DNA from: Hemerocallis citrina
Lineage: Eukaryota > Streptophyta > Magnoliopsida > Asparagales > Asphodelaceae
Direction: 5' to 3'
Assembly (NCBI GenBank): GCA_017893485.1
Contig: CM030368.1
Span: 113,807,720-113,871,719, forward strand
Length of the DNA stretch: 64,000 nt
Shown: one piece after another, positions 23,476 to 34,496 of the stretch
How the letters are laid out: every line of letters starts with the position of its first letter
How positions within the stretch are numbered: the stretch's first letter is position 1
Made by a program: the position numbers and the translations under genes
Notes under the pieces: generated by a model
The model's database searches: none
What the model was told of the DNA's origin: nothing
What the model saw: the letters and a program-made list of their open reading frames with translations, nothing else

Positions 23476-23488
23476 TGGTATCAGAGCC
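23476..23488 (+). promoter_or_regulatory. Primer binding site of element 1 (initiator Met tRNA)
   Basis: TGGTATCAGAGCC, three bases after the LTR end, is the standard plant initiator-Met-tRNA primer site and fixes the 5' LTR border at 23472. Confidence 0.9.
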
Positions 23489-23635
23489 AACTTCAATAAG
23501 TAGTACAAAATTACAAGGACGATACATTAGGGTGGACATTAGAAGTGTGCATTCAGTTTATAGAGATTTAAATGTAAGTTGTTTACATTTGTGTTGCTCT
23601 ATACACTCATGTCTTTTCCTCCGTTTTCCTATAAT

Positions 23636-24130
23636 ATGGCTGATAACCAAGACCTAGTGGATGAAGTAGAATGGTTCTTTGAAGAAGACCCAGAAGAAGA
23701 AGAGCTCGAAGAAGAAGAAGAACCCGAAGAAGAGGAAGACCCAGAAGAAGAAGAGGGAGAATTCCCGGAATCTTGGGAGATCACTCCATCTCCACCTGAT
23801 TCCCTAGATGAATCATCGGATGATGAGTAAGTTCAGGACAAGAATGACCACCTTATCACTTCTCTTTGGGAGCAATTGATCATCCATAAGTGGAGAGTAT
23901 ACAACTTGGAAGCTCATTATGTGGAGGACAAGCAGAACACTGTAGCTCTGAGTCACCGAGTGTGAGAGCTAGAGAAGATTCGACACAGGACTGCTCGGCA
24001 TTTCACCCAGCTAGACAACAAAATTCGTTGGGGAAAACAAGAATGCCGTCAAAGATGCGAGAAAATGTGGAAGGAAATAGTTGAACTACGGGGAGAGCTT
24101 AGAGAAGCTAAGAGGAACCGTAGAATCTAG
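23636..24130 (+). pseudogene. Extra ORF upstream of gag: acidic, coiled-coil-like protein
   Basis: Between PBS and gag one reading frame of about 164 codons runs from ATG 23636 (MADNQDLVDEVEWFFEEDPE) to a TAG near 24128, broken only by a TAA at about 23828 and a TGA at about 23967. Both look like C-to-T changes of CAA and CGA. The first half is very rich in glutamate with proline spacers. The second half is a charged helical stretch (ELEKIRHRTARHFTQLD ... EKMWKEIVELRGELREAKR) that should form a coiled coil. It is not gag: gag starts later and has its own ATG. I do not recognise a family. The start of the same ORF region is kept in element 2. Confidence 0.6.
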
Positions 24131-24274
24131 ACTGTTTTATGTTGGAGTTTTCCTTGTGTTTTATGTACTGGATGTATGGACAAGCTTTATTTCTGAATGT
24201 ATAAAGTTTAAATTTTAGATATAAATAAATTATGTTGGAAAGAAGGTCTATATTGTTGCTATTTTTGGTTATTA

Positions 24275-25399
24275 ATGAAGTTTTATGACCCAGAAATGGC
24301 CGGACGAAGAACCCAAAATAGTGAGGGACCTAGCAATGAAGGCAATAGGCTAGATCTAGAGGTAGATCTGGCCACGGTGTACCAAACTCTCACCACCTTT
24401 GTCACAAATGTACCTGAAACATTAGGGTGGGGCAGGCAGTATAAGTCCCGGAGGCAATTAAATTGGTGGAGTCATTCAAGCGGATGAAACCATCCGTGTT
24501 TGAGGGCAAGGCAAATCCAGATGCAGCAGATGATTGGATAAGGCAGATAGAAATAATGTTCGAGGTTCTGGAGACTCCAGAGGCCAGCAAGGTGAAGCTG
24601 GCCACTATTAAGTTAGAGAAGGATGTTGGGGGTCTAGTGGAAATCCTTGAAGCGAACCCCGGGGAATGGACTTATCACCTAGGAGGAATTTTTGGAGTAG
24701 TTCCACAACCACTCTTTTCCGATGGATGTACAGGAGAAAAAGGCCATGGAGTTCCTGGGTTTGTAACAGGGGAGCTTGTCAGTTTGGGAGTATGAGATAA
24801 AGTTCACTCAGCTCTCGAGGTATGCACCGGAGTTAGTGATTGACGAGGCTAAGAAGGCGCGGAAGTTTGACCAGGGGCTGAGGCCAAGTCTGAGGTCTCG
24901 AATGATACTCCTCGGTATCAAGAGGTTTGATAAGCTGGTCAGAAGTGCTGCAGACACAAAAGCCGACATGGAGCACTAGCAGTTGGCTCAAACCAAGAAG
25001 AACAACTGGAGTGCTGGCAAGCAGCCTGCAACACCAAGAAATTTCAGGGGACAGCCCCCAACACAGAGGTTCAGACCAACTAGGGCAAATGCCATTTCTG
25101 TGATGGGGAGACTAAGCAACGGAGGTACCAGGGCCCCAGCTGTGACCTGTTACTTTTGTGGAGAGGCAGGTCACTACAGGTCCGAATGTCCCAAGGCAAG
25201 GAATTTACTAGCTTGTTTCCACTATGGGAAGGAAGGCCATGCTAGGCCGCATTGCCCACAACTCAAGTAGGGGGGACAGAGTCAGAAGCAGGCAGAGCAA
25301 GGGAAAAAGCCATATCGGCAGGGGCGAGTGTTCGCTCTGACTGAAGCTGATGCAAATGATGCTGACAATGTCATCACCGATATGGGAACATCTGAATAG
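24275..25399 (+). pseudogene. gag of element 1 (capsid-like and zinc knuckles), broken
   Basis: Structural protein of the retrotransposon particle. The start (MKFYDPEMAGRRTQNSEGPS) is followed by a frameshift near 24440, the capsid-like core (FKRMKPSVFEGKANPDAADD ... LSVWEYEIKFTQLSRYAPEL) with a shift near 24640-24770, and a stop at 24977. The nucleocapsid part has two zinc knuckles: CYFCGEAGHYRSEC is complete, while CFHYGKEGHARPHC has tyrosine in place of the second cysteine, as one G-to-A change would give. The frame ends in a TAG at 25397, before the protease. In chromoviruses gag and pol usually form one frame; here they are separated by decay. Confidence 0.85.
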
Positions 25400-25439
25400 A
25401 GCTTTACTGATTTTATTTCCTGTTTTATATTAGAAGAGT

Positions 25440-28400
25440 GTTATGTACTGAGAGTATTCATTATACAATAGGGGAATTTCTAATAAATGGAATAAAGGCT
25501 ATTGTTTTGTTTGATAATGGATCGTTTCACACCTTTGTGTCTCCTAAATTTGCAAAAGTACTGGAAGTTTAGCCAAAAAAATTTCCTGGCAAGGTTCTAG
25601 TAGTAGCTACTTCTTCAGGAGAAACATTGATTACAGATCGGTACTATGCTGGTTGTGACATCGAGATCGTAGGAAGAGTCTTTGGAATCGATCTCATAGA
25701 GTTGGCAGTCTTGGGGGTCGATAAAATCATTGGCATAGACTGGATGTCGATCTACAATGCCAGTATTGAACGCAAAAGCAAGGAGGTTATAGTAAAGGCA
25801 CCCATACATTTTAGGGAAAGAGGAAGTGCAAGCAGTTGGTATCAGATTTGATCAAGATGAAGATTCCTAAGGAAGTTAAGAAGATTCCTGTAGTCCGGAA
25901 CTTTCCGATTTGCCTGGACTACCACCTCACCTGGATGTAGAGTTCAGCATTTCCATTCAGCCAGGGAGTGCACCGATTTCCAAGGCACCATACAGAATGA
26001 CACCAGTGGAACAGGATGTGGTCAAGAAGCAGATAGAAGAACTATTGGGCAAAGGTTTTGTCAGACCGAGTGTGTCACCTTGGGGAGCGCCAGTTCTATT
26101 GGTGAAGAAAAAGGATGGATCGATGAGAATGTGCATCGATTACAGGGAGCTGAATAAGGTGACCATCCAGAATAAGTATCTAATTCCACGAATCGATGAT
26201 TTGTTCGACCGACTACAAGGGAAGCTGTTTTTTCCAAGGTATATCTCCGGTCGGGTTATCACCAAGTTCATGTTAAGGAAGAGGATGTGCACAAGATTGC
26301 ATTCCGAACTCGGCATGGGCATTACGAGTTCTTGATTATGCCGTTTGGAGTGACAAATGCACCGGCTATATTCATGGACATGATGAATAGGGTCCTGCGA
26401 CCATTCATCGACTTCTTCGTCATGGTTTTTATCGAAGAAATTTTGGTCTACTCCAAGTTAGAGGAAGAGCATGCTGGGCATTTAGCAGAGGTTCTAAAGA
26501 AGCTACTGGGATAGAAGCTGTATGCCAAATTATCAAAGTGTGACTTCTGGAAGTCCGAAGCGCGTTCTTAGGTCATATCTTTTCTAAGGAGGGAGTGGCC
26601 ACTGATCCGCAGAAGATAGAGGTAGTGAAGGATTGGCCGAGACCAACAACAGTGAAGGAGATCAAAAGTTTCTTGGGTTTGACAGGTTACTATTGAAGGT
26701 TTATTCAGGACTATGCTCAGATAGCGGTGCCACTCACTGGACTTACGAGGAAGAATATGAGTTTTAATTGGATGGAGCAGTGCGAGGCAAGTTTCCAGGA
26801 GTTAAAGGAGAGGTTGAATACTGCTCCAATACTTGCTTTGTCGAGAGTAGGGATTGACTATAATGTGTACAACGGTGCTTCACACCGAGGTTTGGGCTGT
26901 GTATTGATGCATGAGGGAAACGTAATAGCTTGTGGGTCTAGGAAATTAAGACCTCATGAGAAAAATTACCCAACCCATGAATTGGTGTTGGCAGCATTAT
27001 CTTTGCTTTGAAGCAATGGAGGCACTATGTGTACGGAGAAAATGTCAATATGTACACAGATCATAAGAGCCTAAAGTATATCTACTAGCAGAGGGATCTG
27101 AATTTGAGGCAGAGGAGGTGGTTGAAAGTGCTAGAGGATATCTCCTGAAATAAAGTATCATCTGGGCAAAGCAAATATGGTGGCAGATGCACTCAGTTGG
27201 AAGAGCAGATTGTCCTGTTTTATTACAATTCCGGAGAAACTGGCAGAGGAACTTGATCGAGCTAGAACTGAAGTGTTGGTGTAAGCACTGGGAGCGTCTT
27301 TAGCACAGTTGAGACTTCAGCCCATGATGAGAGAGAAGATTATCGATAGTCAGAAGTCTGATCCAGAGATCTAGAAGATGAGAGAGCAGGTCGGCGCAGG
27401 AAGATTGGTAGAATTACAAGTGAAGGATGAAGTGCTGTGGTTTGGAGAAAGGTTGTGTGTACCCGATCAAGCAGAGTTGAAGGAAAGCATTCTACCGGAG
27501 GCACACACCATTCTTTTATCAGTGCATCCAGGGAGTACCAAGATGTATAAGGATATCAAGCAGTATTTATGGTGGTCAGGGATGAAGCGGGATGTGGCAG
27601 AGTTTGTTGCAAGGTGTGCAACCTGTCAGCAAATTAAAGTAGAAAATTAGAAGCCCGACAGATTGTTGTAGCCGTTACCCATTCCGGAGTGGAAATGGGA
27701 TAACATCAGCATGGACTTCATCACAGGGCTACCCAGGAGTCCCAAAGGGAATGATGTGATTTGGGTGATAGTGGATTGACTCACCAAATCCGCTCACTTT
27801 TTGGCAATGAAGATCATTTGGTCAATGGAAAGGTTGGCAGAATTGTATATCGGGGAGATTGTAAGACTACATGGAATTCCCGTATCAATTGTGTTAGATC
27901 GAGATGCGCGGTTCATGTCGCATTTTTGGAGGAGTCTTTAGGCAGCCTTGGAACCAGGACTGACTTCAGTACTGCCTTTCTTCCTCAAACTGATGGGCAG
28001 ACTGAGAGAGTAAATTGTGTGTTGGAGGATATGTTGAGGTGTTGTGTGATGGACTTCGGAGGTAGCCGGGAGAGGCATTTAGAACTGGTGGAATTTGTCT
28101 ACAACAACAGCTTTCATACTAGCATCAGTATGGCTCCATAAGAGGCCTTGTATAGGAGGAAGTGTAGAACACCAGTGTGCTGGTATGAAGTGGGGGAAAG
28201 ACAACTATATGGGCTGAAAGTAGTGCAACAGACTTTCGAGAAGATTGAGTTGATCAGGAGGAGGCCGGTGGACGCACAGAGCAGACATAGAAGTTATGCT
28301 GACAACCAGAGAAGAGATATGGAGTTTGAAGAAGGTGACAATGTTTTCTTGAAAGTATCTCCAACCAAGGGTGTGATCCGATTTAGAAAAGGAGGAAAAT

Positions 28401-28750
28401 TAGCCACAAGATACATAGGACCCTACAAGATATTGAAGAGGATTGGAAAGACGGCTTATCGGTTGGAATTGCCGGAAGAGCTAGCCCAAGTACACAATGT
28501 CTTCCACGTGTCCATGTTACAATGCTACTTTCCGGATTCGAGTCATCACTTACCAGAAGTGCCAGAGGGTCTGTAGTTAGATTTGAGCTACAAGGAGCAT
28601 CCGGTAGATATTGTGGACCGACGGGAGAAAGTTGTGAGGAACAAAACAATACCCATGGTCAAGGTTGTGTGGAGGAATCAACTAGTTGAGGAAGCCACCT
28701 GGGAATCTGAGGAGAGGATGATGAGAGATCATCCCGAGCTTTTTGACTAA
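25440..28750 (+). pseudogene. pol of element 1: protease, RT, RNase H, integrase, chromodomain (broken)
   Basis: Order as in chromoviruses. Protease: LFDNGSFHTFVS near 25500 (DNG in place of DSG/DTG). Reverse transcriptase: [50 protein letters not shown], then [10 protein letters not shown] where the catalytic YxDD-type aspartates should stand. RNase [15 protein letters not shown] (catalytic D replaced) and YTDHKSLKY. Integrase: zinc finger (H...H...CATCQQ), catalytic D in MDFITGL, D in VLDRDARF and E in DGQTERVN all present. C-terminal chromodomain-like part to HPELFD and a stop at 28748. More than ten stops and several frameshifts (for example near 26250, 27005 and 27660), many of them CAG-to-TAG or TGG-to-TGA/TAG type changes. 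Not translatable. Confidence 0.9.
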
Positions 28751-28816
28751 ACCTTGTAAACTTTCCTTTCTTTTGTTTCTCTCATTTTGTAAGCGTAGTT
28801 CTGAGAACGGAACGAT

Positions 28817-28829
28817 TTTAAACAGGGAG
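28817..28829 (+). promoter_or_regulatory. Polypurine tract of element 1
   Basis: AAACAGGGAG directly before the TGTTTTAACATCCC that opens the 3' LTR; second-strand priming site. Confidence 0.7.
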
Positions 28830-30127
28830 TGTTTTAACATCCCAGAAAAATAAAATTTATTTTTTTATATTTTTGCACATGCATTGCACGTAAAATTTTA
28901 TGCATTTTAATCCCTAAAATTTTCTAGAGTTATGAACATTTTTCTTCTTTTTTTATTTGTCACATTTGTATTATTTATTTTTAATAAAAACCCATAGGCC
29001 TAAAATCTATTTTTAAAGCCCACTAGAAAATTAATTAAATAGAAGCCTATGAGTAATTCTACATTTAAATACACATTTTTACACTTGTCATGTAACATAC
29101 ACCTACAAATAAATCAATAACAATTAATAAAAAGAATGAGAGGTATGTGCACATTGGGTGCATGTACACGTGTGTGCACTAGTAGCCTTGGCCGACCACA
29201 CATGAGAGAAGAGGGTGAGTGGGTGAGTGTATGTGGGAGAGTGGGTGGTTATTTGAGTAGTGGGAGTCATCTCAACCACACAATACTCCTATAAATTTTC
29301 CCTCTTTAAACTTGAACAACACAAGAATTTAAGAAATCAAAAGAAAAAGAAAAGAAAAGAGAGAGTTTCGGTTTCGTGCTAGAGAGAAGTTTCGGGTTCA
29401 TTTTGCTAAGGAGAAGGAAGGCTTTTGTTAGAGCTTGGAGCAATTTTTCAAGGAGTCCTAATTTATATTTGCATCAAAACAAGGTGGGTGTTTCTTTTAC
29501 TTTCTAAATTATGGTAGTATGCATGTGTAGAAAATTTATGCTTGAAATTGATAATTAGTATGAGTTCTTAAATTACTTTTGTGATGCATACTGTGTTGTT
29601 AAAATTGTTAGTAGTAATGAATAATGAGAATTTTTGTATGTTAATTGAAAGATTCATCATAGAATTGATAAATTGTTAATTGAATTTCCATTTTAAAGCA
29701 TGTTGTAGTGTTGTTAGGTATAAATAATAAGCCATGATTAGATTGCATGAATTATGCATATGGATACATAAAGTTGTTAATTTGTGCTTACGAAATTGTA
29801 TAAATACTAGGGGTGAATTATAAAATCGATGGGAAGGGTGAATTGCTAAAAGGAAAATGCATTCATGATAGTAGTCAATTTTTCTAATCAAAACATATGA
29901 GTACTAGATTTATAAAAGTGATTATTTGAGTTAATTTGGGAATAACTTTATGCCAATATGAATAAAATTAATGAGGAATTATTTTTGGAAACTTTGGAAT
30001 GTGTTTTATGAATAATTAAATTAAGACAAGAGATTAGAAATCGAAAATGATTGAAAGAGTAAAAAATGAGATAAAGCAGAGAGCTGAGTTATATGGTTCT
30101 GAAGATATATATAATCAGAAATAGTGC

Positions 30128-30380
30128 TTGGCTTTTGTGGCTAGCGCAGGCGCCATCGCGCATGGCACTGCCACGTGTTGCCTGGAGGGTCCTCTGGTCG
30201 CGGGTTCAAGCATGGGTTGGCTCTGTTCTTTTTATATATATATTTTGAAATAAAATCAAAGAGAGGTTTTGGGTTAAAAAAACAACTCAGTAGATTCCTT
30301 ATCAGAATTTGTGAGTGGCTCACTGGTTGGGCGACTGTTGGGGCGTTTCTGTGGTCTCGGGTTTGAATCCGGGTGACCAC
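30128..30380 (+). repeat. Two tRNA-like cassettes in the 3' LTR of element 1
   Basis: Counterparts of the cassettes at 21697 and 21893. The second keeps the hairpin GTGGTC...GACCAC (30351-30380) although its B box has changed to GGTTTGAATCC, so stem and box are drifting separately. Confidence 0.5.
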
Positions 30381-30878
30381 TTTTTGGGTTTTTGTTTTAT
30401 TTTTGATCTTTTTCAAGTTTAAAGAATTGGAAAAATTCATAGAAATATTCTAAAATATTATTAGAATACTTGGGAATTGTTTTATAATATTCTAAGATAT
30501 ATTTTGAAAATTTAACGATCATATTCATGTATTAGATGAAATTTGAATTCAGGAAAGTGTACATGATTAAAGATTTTAAGAGTTGGTTGATAAGAAAATC
30601 AAACACATGATTAGGAAATTAAAATCGAGAAGCTGTAGTGATTAATCAAACAATGAGAATTTTGAAAGAGAATAGTTTGTTAGTTAGCCAAGAAATGGTT
30701 ACAAGAATTTGATTGATAAATATGTTATCGAATGTTGAAAACTTCATGGATTATAAACATAAAGAAAGAAGTTAAAGAGGAAATGTTGAATGATGGTTAA
30801 AATGTTTATGTTGAGGTTGGATATAACTTATTTGATATCTTGTGATATGGTTGTTGGAATCTAGAGGATAGGCGAGAC

Positions 30879-31165
30879 TAGGGCTGCAAACGAACCGAGC
30901 TATTCGTGAGCTACTCGGCTCGAGCTCGGTCAAAGCTCGGTCAAAGCTTGGCTCGTGTCGAGCTCGATACGTAAACGAGCCGAGCTCGAGCTTGAAGGTA
31001 CGTGGGTTTTAGGCAGAAGCTCGCGAGTATTCGGCTTGAACTCGGTCAAAGCTCGGTTAAAGCTCGGCTCGTGTCGAGCTCGAGCCTGAAAGTGAGCTCA
31101 ATACATAAACGAGCCCAGCTCGTGCCTCAAGGTATTCGGCTTGACTCAGCTTGTTTGCAGCCCTA
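30879..31165. mobile_element. hAT-like MITE (287 bp)
   Basis: Inverted ends TAGGGCTGCAAAC ... GTTTGCAGCCCTA, flanked by 8-bp duplications GGCGAGAC (30871-30878) and GGTGAGAC (31166-31173), one C-to-T change apart. The 5' LTR has the empty site (about 22440). The inside is made of short GAGCTCGGTCAAAGCTCGG repeats and has no coding. The 8-bp duplication and TAGGG ends fit hAT. Confidence 0.8.
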
Positions 31166-32811
31166 GGTGAGACCCTAGTAACCGGTATTTTGTGATTAAT
31201 GAAAATTGAGAATTAACCATTGTGGGTTAAGTTTCTCTTGAGGAGTAGCCAGTGTGGGCTAACTTTCTCTCTTGTTGATTTAAGTCCGGTAAGGTAAGCT
31301 AGCTCTAGGTTGTGATGATTTTAAACTAAACTTAAGGACATGAACTAAGGGGAGTTATGATGAAACAAGGGCAAACGTGAGTATAAGGGCCTCAGGATGA
31401 TTTGCGGTGTGAGATAAACTGCAACACCCCGAATTCCAAATACGGTAGTTCGTAGCACAATATGATCTTTACTTCATTTAGTACAATTTTTTAAGGAATT
31501 TATAAAACCTTTCTTTGTACAACACTATTCATTTTACATCAACGCAGTGGAATAAAAAAAGGATTACAATATAACACATGTACAATTCAAACATCAACAT
31601 TTAAAATAGCTTTTAGCTTCAAATTCATCTTTAAGTCTCTGCCAAATCCACACCCTGCATTGAACACTATGGGCACGTTAGTTATGTACAACTGACGCAA
31701 TACTATACACAACGATCCTCGCTATGCCATTATATAACGACTCTCTTACTTTAGCAACCCCAAACTTGAATGTAAAAACAAAGCGTGAAAAGTGACTACC
31801 CTAAACATGTTAGTGTATGAAATGCCTAATGCGAATGTTTACGCTATGATGGAACTAATGCATACTTGTTCGGATTTCATGCATCTTATACTATATAGGT
31901 TCGAGGGCAAGCACCTACGTACTCCACATTAAAGGGCTTAATCCATCACCATGAAAACTACTCGGTAATAAATCAAGTTTTAGACATTCCACAAGTACAA
32001 CTTCCAGCCCTGGAGTCCACCGTCAAGCTTATACGGAAATCATCGTCGTGCGAACATCCCGCAAGTGCCCCTCTAGCACCGGTATACGCATATACACTGA
32101 AGAACGGCCTCCCATCTGCCCGACTATTCATGATCCTGGACTCCACCGTCAAACCAATCATAGACACGGATTTAATTAAGGCTCGCTTCCATTGCAAGCT
32201 ACCACAGTTTTGGAGTCCACCATCAAACTTGGTCTATAGTTCCAGAGTCCACTGTCAGACTATATAGAGGCAGCTCACTTATGTTTGCCCAAGTTTTATT
32301 ACATCTCCACTTAGTGCCTAATCCTCAAGTTTAAATATGAATAAATTATACCATTTAGAGTTAGCTTACGCTTCTACCGGTCTTACACAAACATACCGAG
32401 AACGATAGCCCAAACCAGCCCTTTTTCAAAGTCAACAATCATTTTCATCACTTTGTCGGTACATGAGTCTCACTAAGCCTCTAGAATCAACAATCATCTC
32501 ATTCTAGAGATCCATTAGGTCATGACTGACCTTAATATAAACCTCTTACCCTTTATTCATCATTCATTCACTTTATTCACTTTCTTCATATTTATTGATC
32601 ATGCAACAATTAACTTCTTTCTGTATCATTAGATAACAATGTCTCAATCAACTTCTTGAAGACAAAAATACTTAATTTAATTCATCAAATCCTTCACTTT
32701 AACAATTGTAATACCCCGATTTTTATTTATGAAAATTATTATTTTTGCATGTATTGTGCACGTGCAATTTTCGTAGTATAAAATCTTATAATTATTTTCA
32801 TTAGACAATGA

Positions 32812-32887
<76 letters not shown>
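32812..32887. repeat. (TA)n microsatellite
   Basis: About 37 uninterrupted TA units in U3 of the solo LTR, just after the GTGCACGTGC motif. Confidence 0.95.
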
Positions 32888-32890
<3 letters not shown>

Positions 32891-34245
32891 TATGTGTTCT
32901 CTAATTTTTTTTATTAAGGCCCATTTTCTTCAAATAAACATAAGTCCTTTTATAGCCCAAATCTAATTTATTTTGTAAACTAAATTTGGCCCATTAAATA
33001 AAGGCCCATGAATTTATTTTTCCTTTTAATTACAACTTGTAATGTAGACTATTTTTATAGATCATTTTTGTAAAAAATAAAATGTACAACTTTTTATATG
33101 GGGAACTAGTAAATGCACGTGCATTGCACGTACACGTGCATGGGGCACCTTGTGTGGCCGGTTTTGAATGGGAAGGAAAGGGAAAAAGAGAAGTGGAGTT
33201 GTGGGTGGTAGTTGTTTGGATCATGGTTGGTTACTACAACTTTCCCTTAAATCCTAGCCTTTTATCCTTAACCCCTAGATTGATCCTGGCCCTTCATTTG
33301 CTCCAAAATTTAGTATAAATACCCCACCTAGCCTAGTTAATATTGCACTCTTCATTTCTCCAAAAATCTATAGTAGAGAATACAATTGTTGGTAGTAATT
33401 TATTAGTAAGAAGTGAGATAAAAGATTGAGAGAGAGGGTGAGTGTGTGCTTGCAACAAGGGAGGCCGGCTACTACACTACTAGAAGCTCTCGGGTTGCAA
33501 TCTTGGAAGGTTCGGTTGCACATCAAGGAGGAGGAGGAGCGTTCGTTTGGTAAGCTCGCGAAGGACTCTTTCGTTTAGGAGGTGTTGCAAAATCTTTTTT
33601 CTCCAAATAAGGTGGGTTATTTTCTATATTTCTAACTAGATACCATGTTAATGTTGATTGAAACGATAATGCATGAAAGAAATTAATAAGAGTACACTTA
33701 ATTGGAAAAAGGACTTGTTAGTTGATTGAATTGATGCTAAATAGATTGCATGTTATTTCGTCATGAATCTTAAGTTGTATGTGAATCGGTTGTAGCTATG
33801 GAATGTGTGAATTAAAATTTGTTGTCAATATGAAAACTAAGTACAAATGCTAGTAGGAGGAAACTGTTGCTTTATGTGCTTAGATGGACTTTCGTGATAA
33901 TGTTTAGAATGAGTAAATTAAAATATGCTTTTGGGTTTATAAAAGGAAGACAAACAGGACATTAGTGTAGGAAATATTAATATTAAGGCATATGAGAAAT
34001 GTCAAAATGAGATATGGAAATAGTAGTATACAATCTAAATTAATTGTATAAAAAATATGTGTTTAATTACTGGAAAAATTATTTTAAATTACTGGAGTAT
34101 TAAATTATGTTTAATAGACATTCTGGAGATTTACAGGAATTTTAGGAAAAGCAAAATAAAAATAAGAGCTTTTGAATATCGAAATGTTCTAATTGAACAG
34201 AGAGTTAATTTAAATAAAATACGGGTTGTAGTCAAGACAACTTGA

Positions 34246-34338
34246 GCTTATAGCTCAAGTGGTTGATGAGCTCTTTAGCGCTACAGTAGTGCGAGTGTGT
34301 TGGGTTGAGGTCACTGGTTCGATACTTGAGAACACCAT
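34246..34338 (+). repeat. tRNA-like cassette 1 of the solo LTR
   Basis: A box TAGCTCAAGTGGTTGATGAG fits a tRNA A box very well; the B box GGTTCGATACT has one mismatch. About 65 bases lie between them, longer than in a normal tRNA gene. Confidence 0.5.
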
Positions 34339-34423
34339 TCTTTTTATGTGCATTTAAAATTAAACCAATTTTCAGACCGAGAGTATAAAACTCTCTGACT
34401 TCTCATTGTATCGATGAGCGCAA

Positions 34424-34496
34424 GTTGCCAGATGGCTAGCGTGCACGGCTGTGTTCTCTTGGGTCGCTGGTTCGATTCCTGGCTTGGTCAGAATGT
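34424..34496 (+). repeat. tRNA-like cassette 2 of the solo LTR
   Basis: TGGCTAGCGTGCACGG and a perfect B box GGTTCGATTCC with normal tRNA spacing. The outer bases do not form a convincing acceptor stem. Confidence 0.5.

Noticed and set aside
30879..31165. Possible SINE or gene fragment rich in GAGCTCGG
   Set aside because: Inverted TAGGGCTGC ends and 8-bp duplications identify a MITE.
34246..34496. Functional tRNA genes
   Set aside because: A and B boxes are good, but no full cloverleaf with paired acceptor stem and anticodon arm could be drawn; called tRNA-like only.
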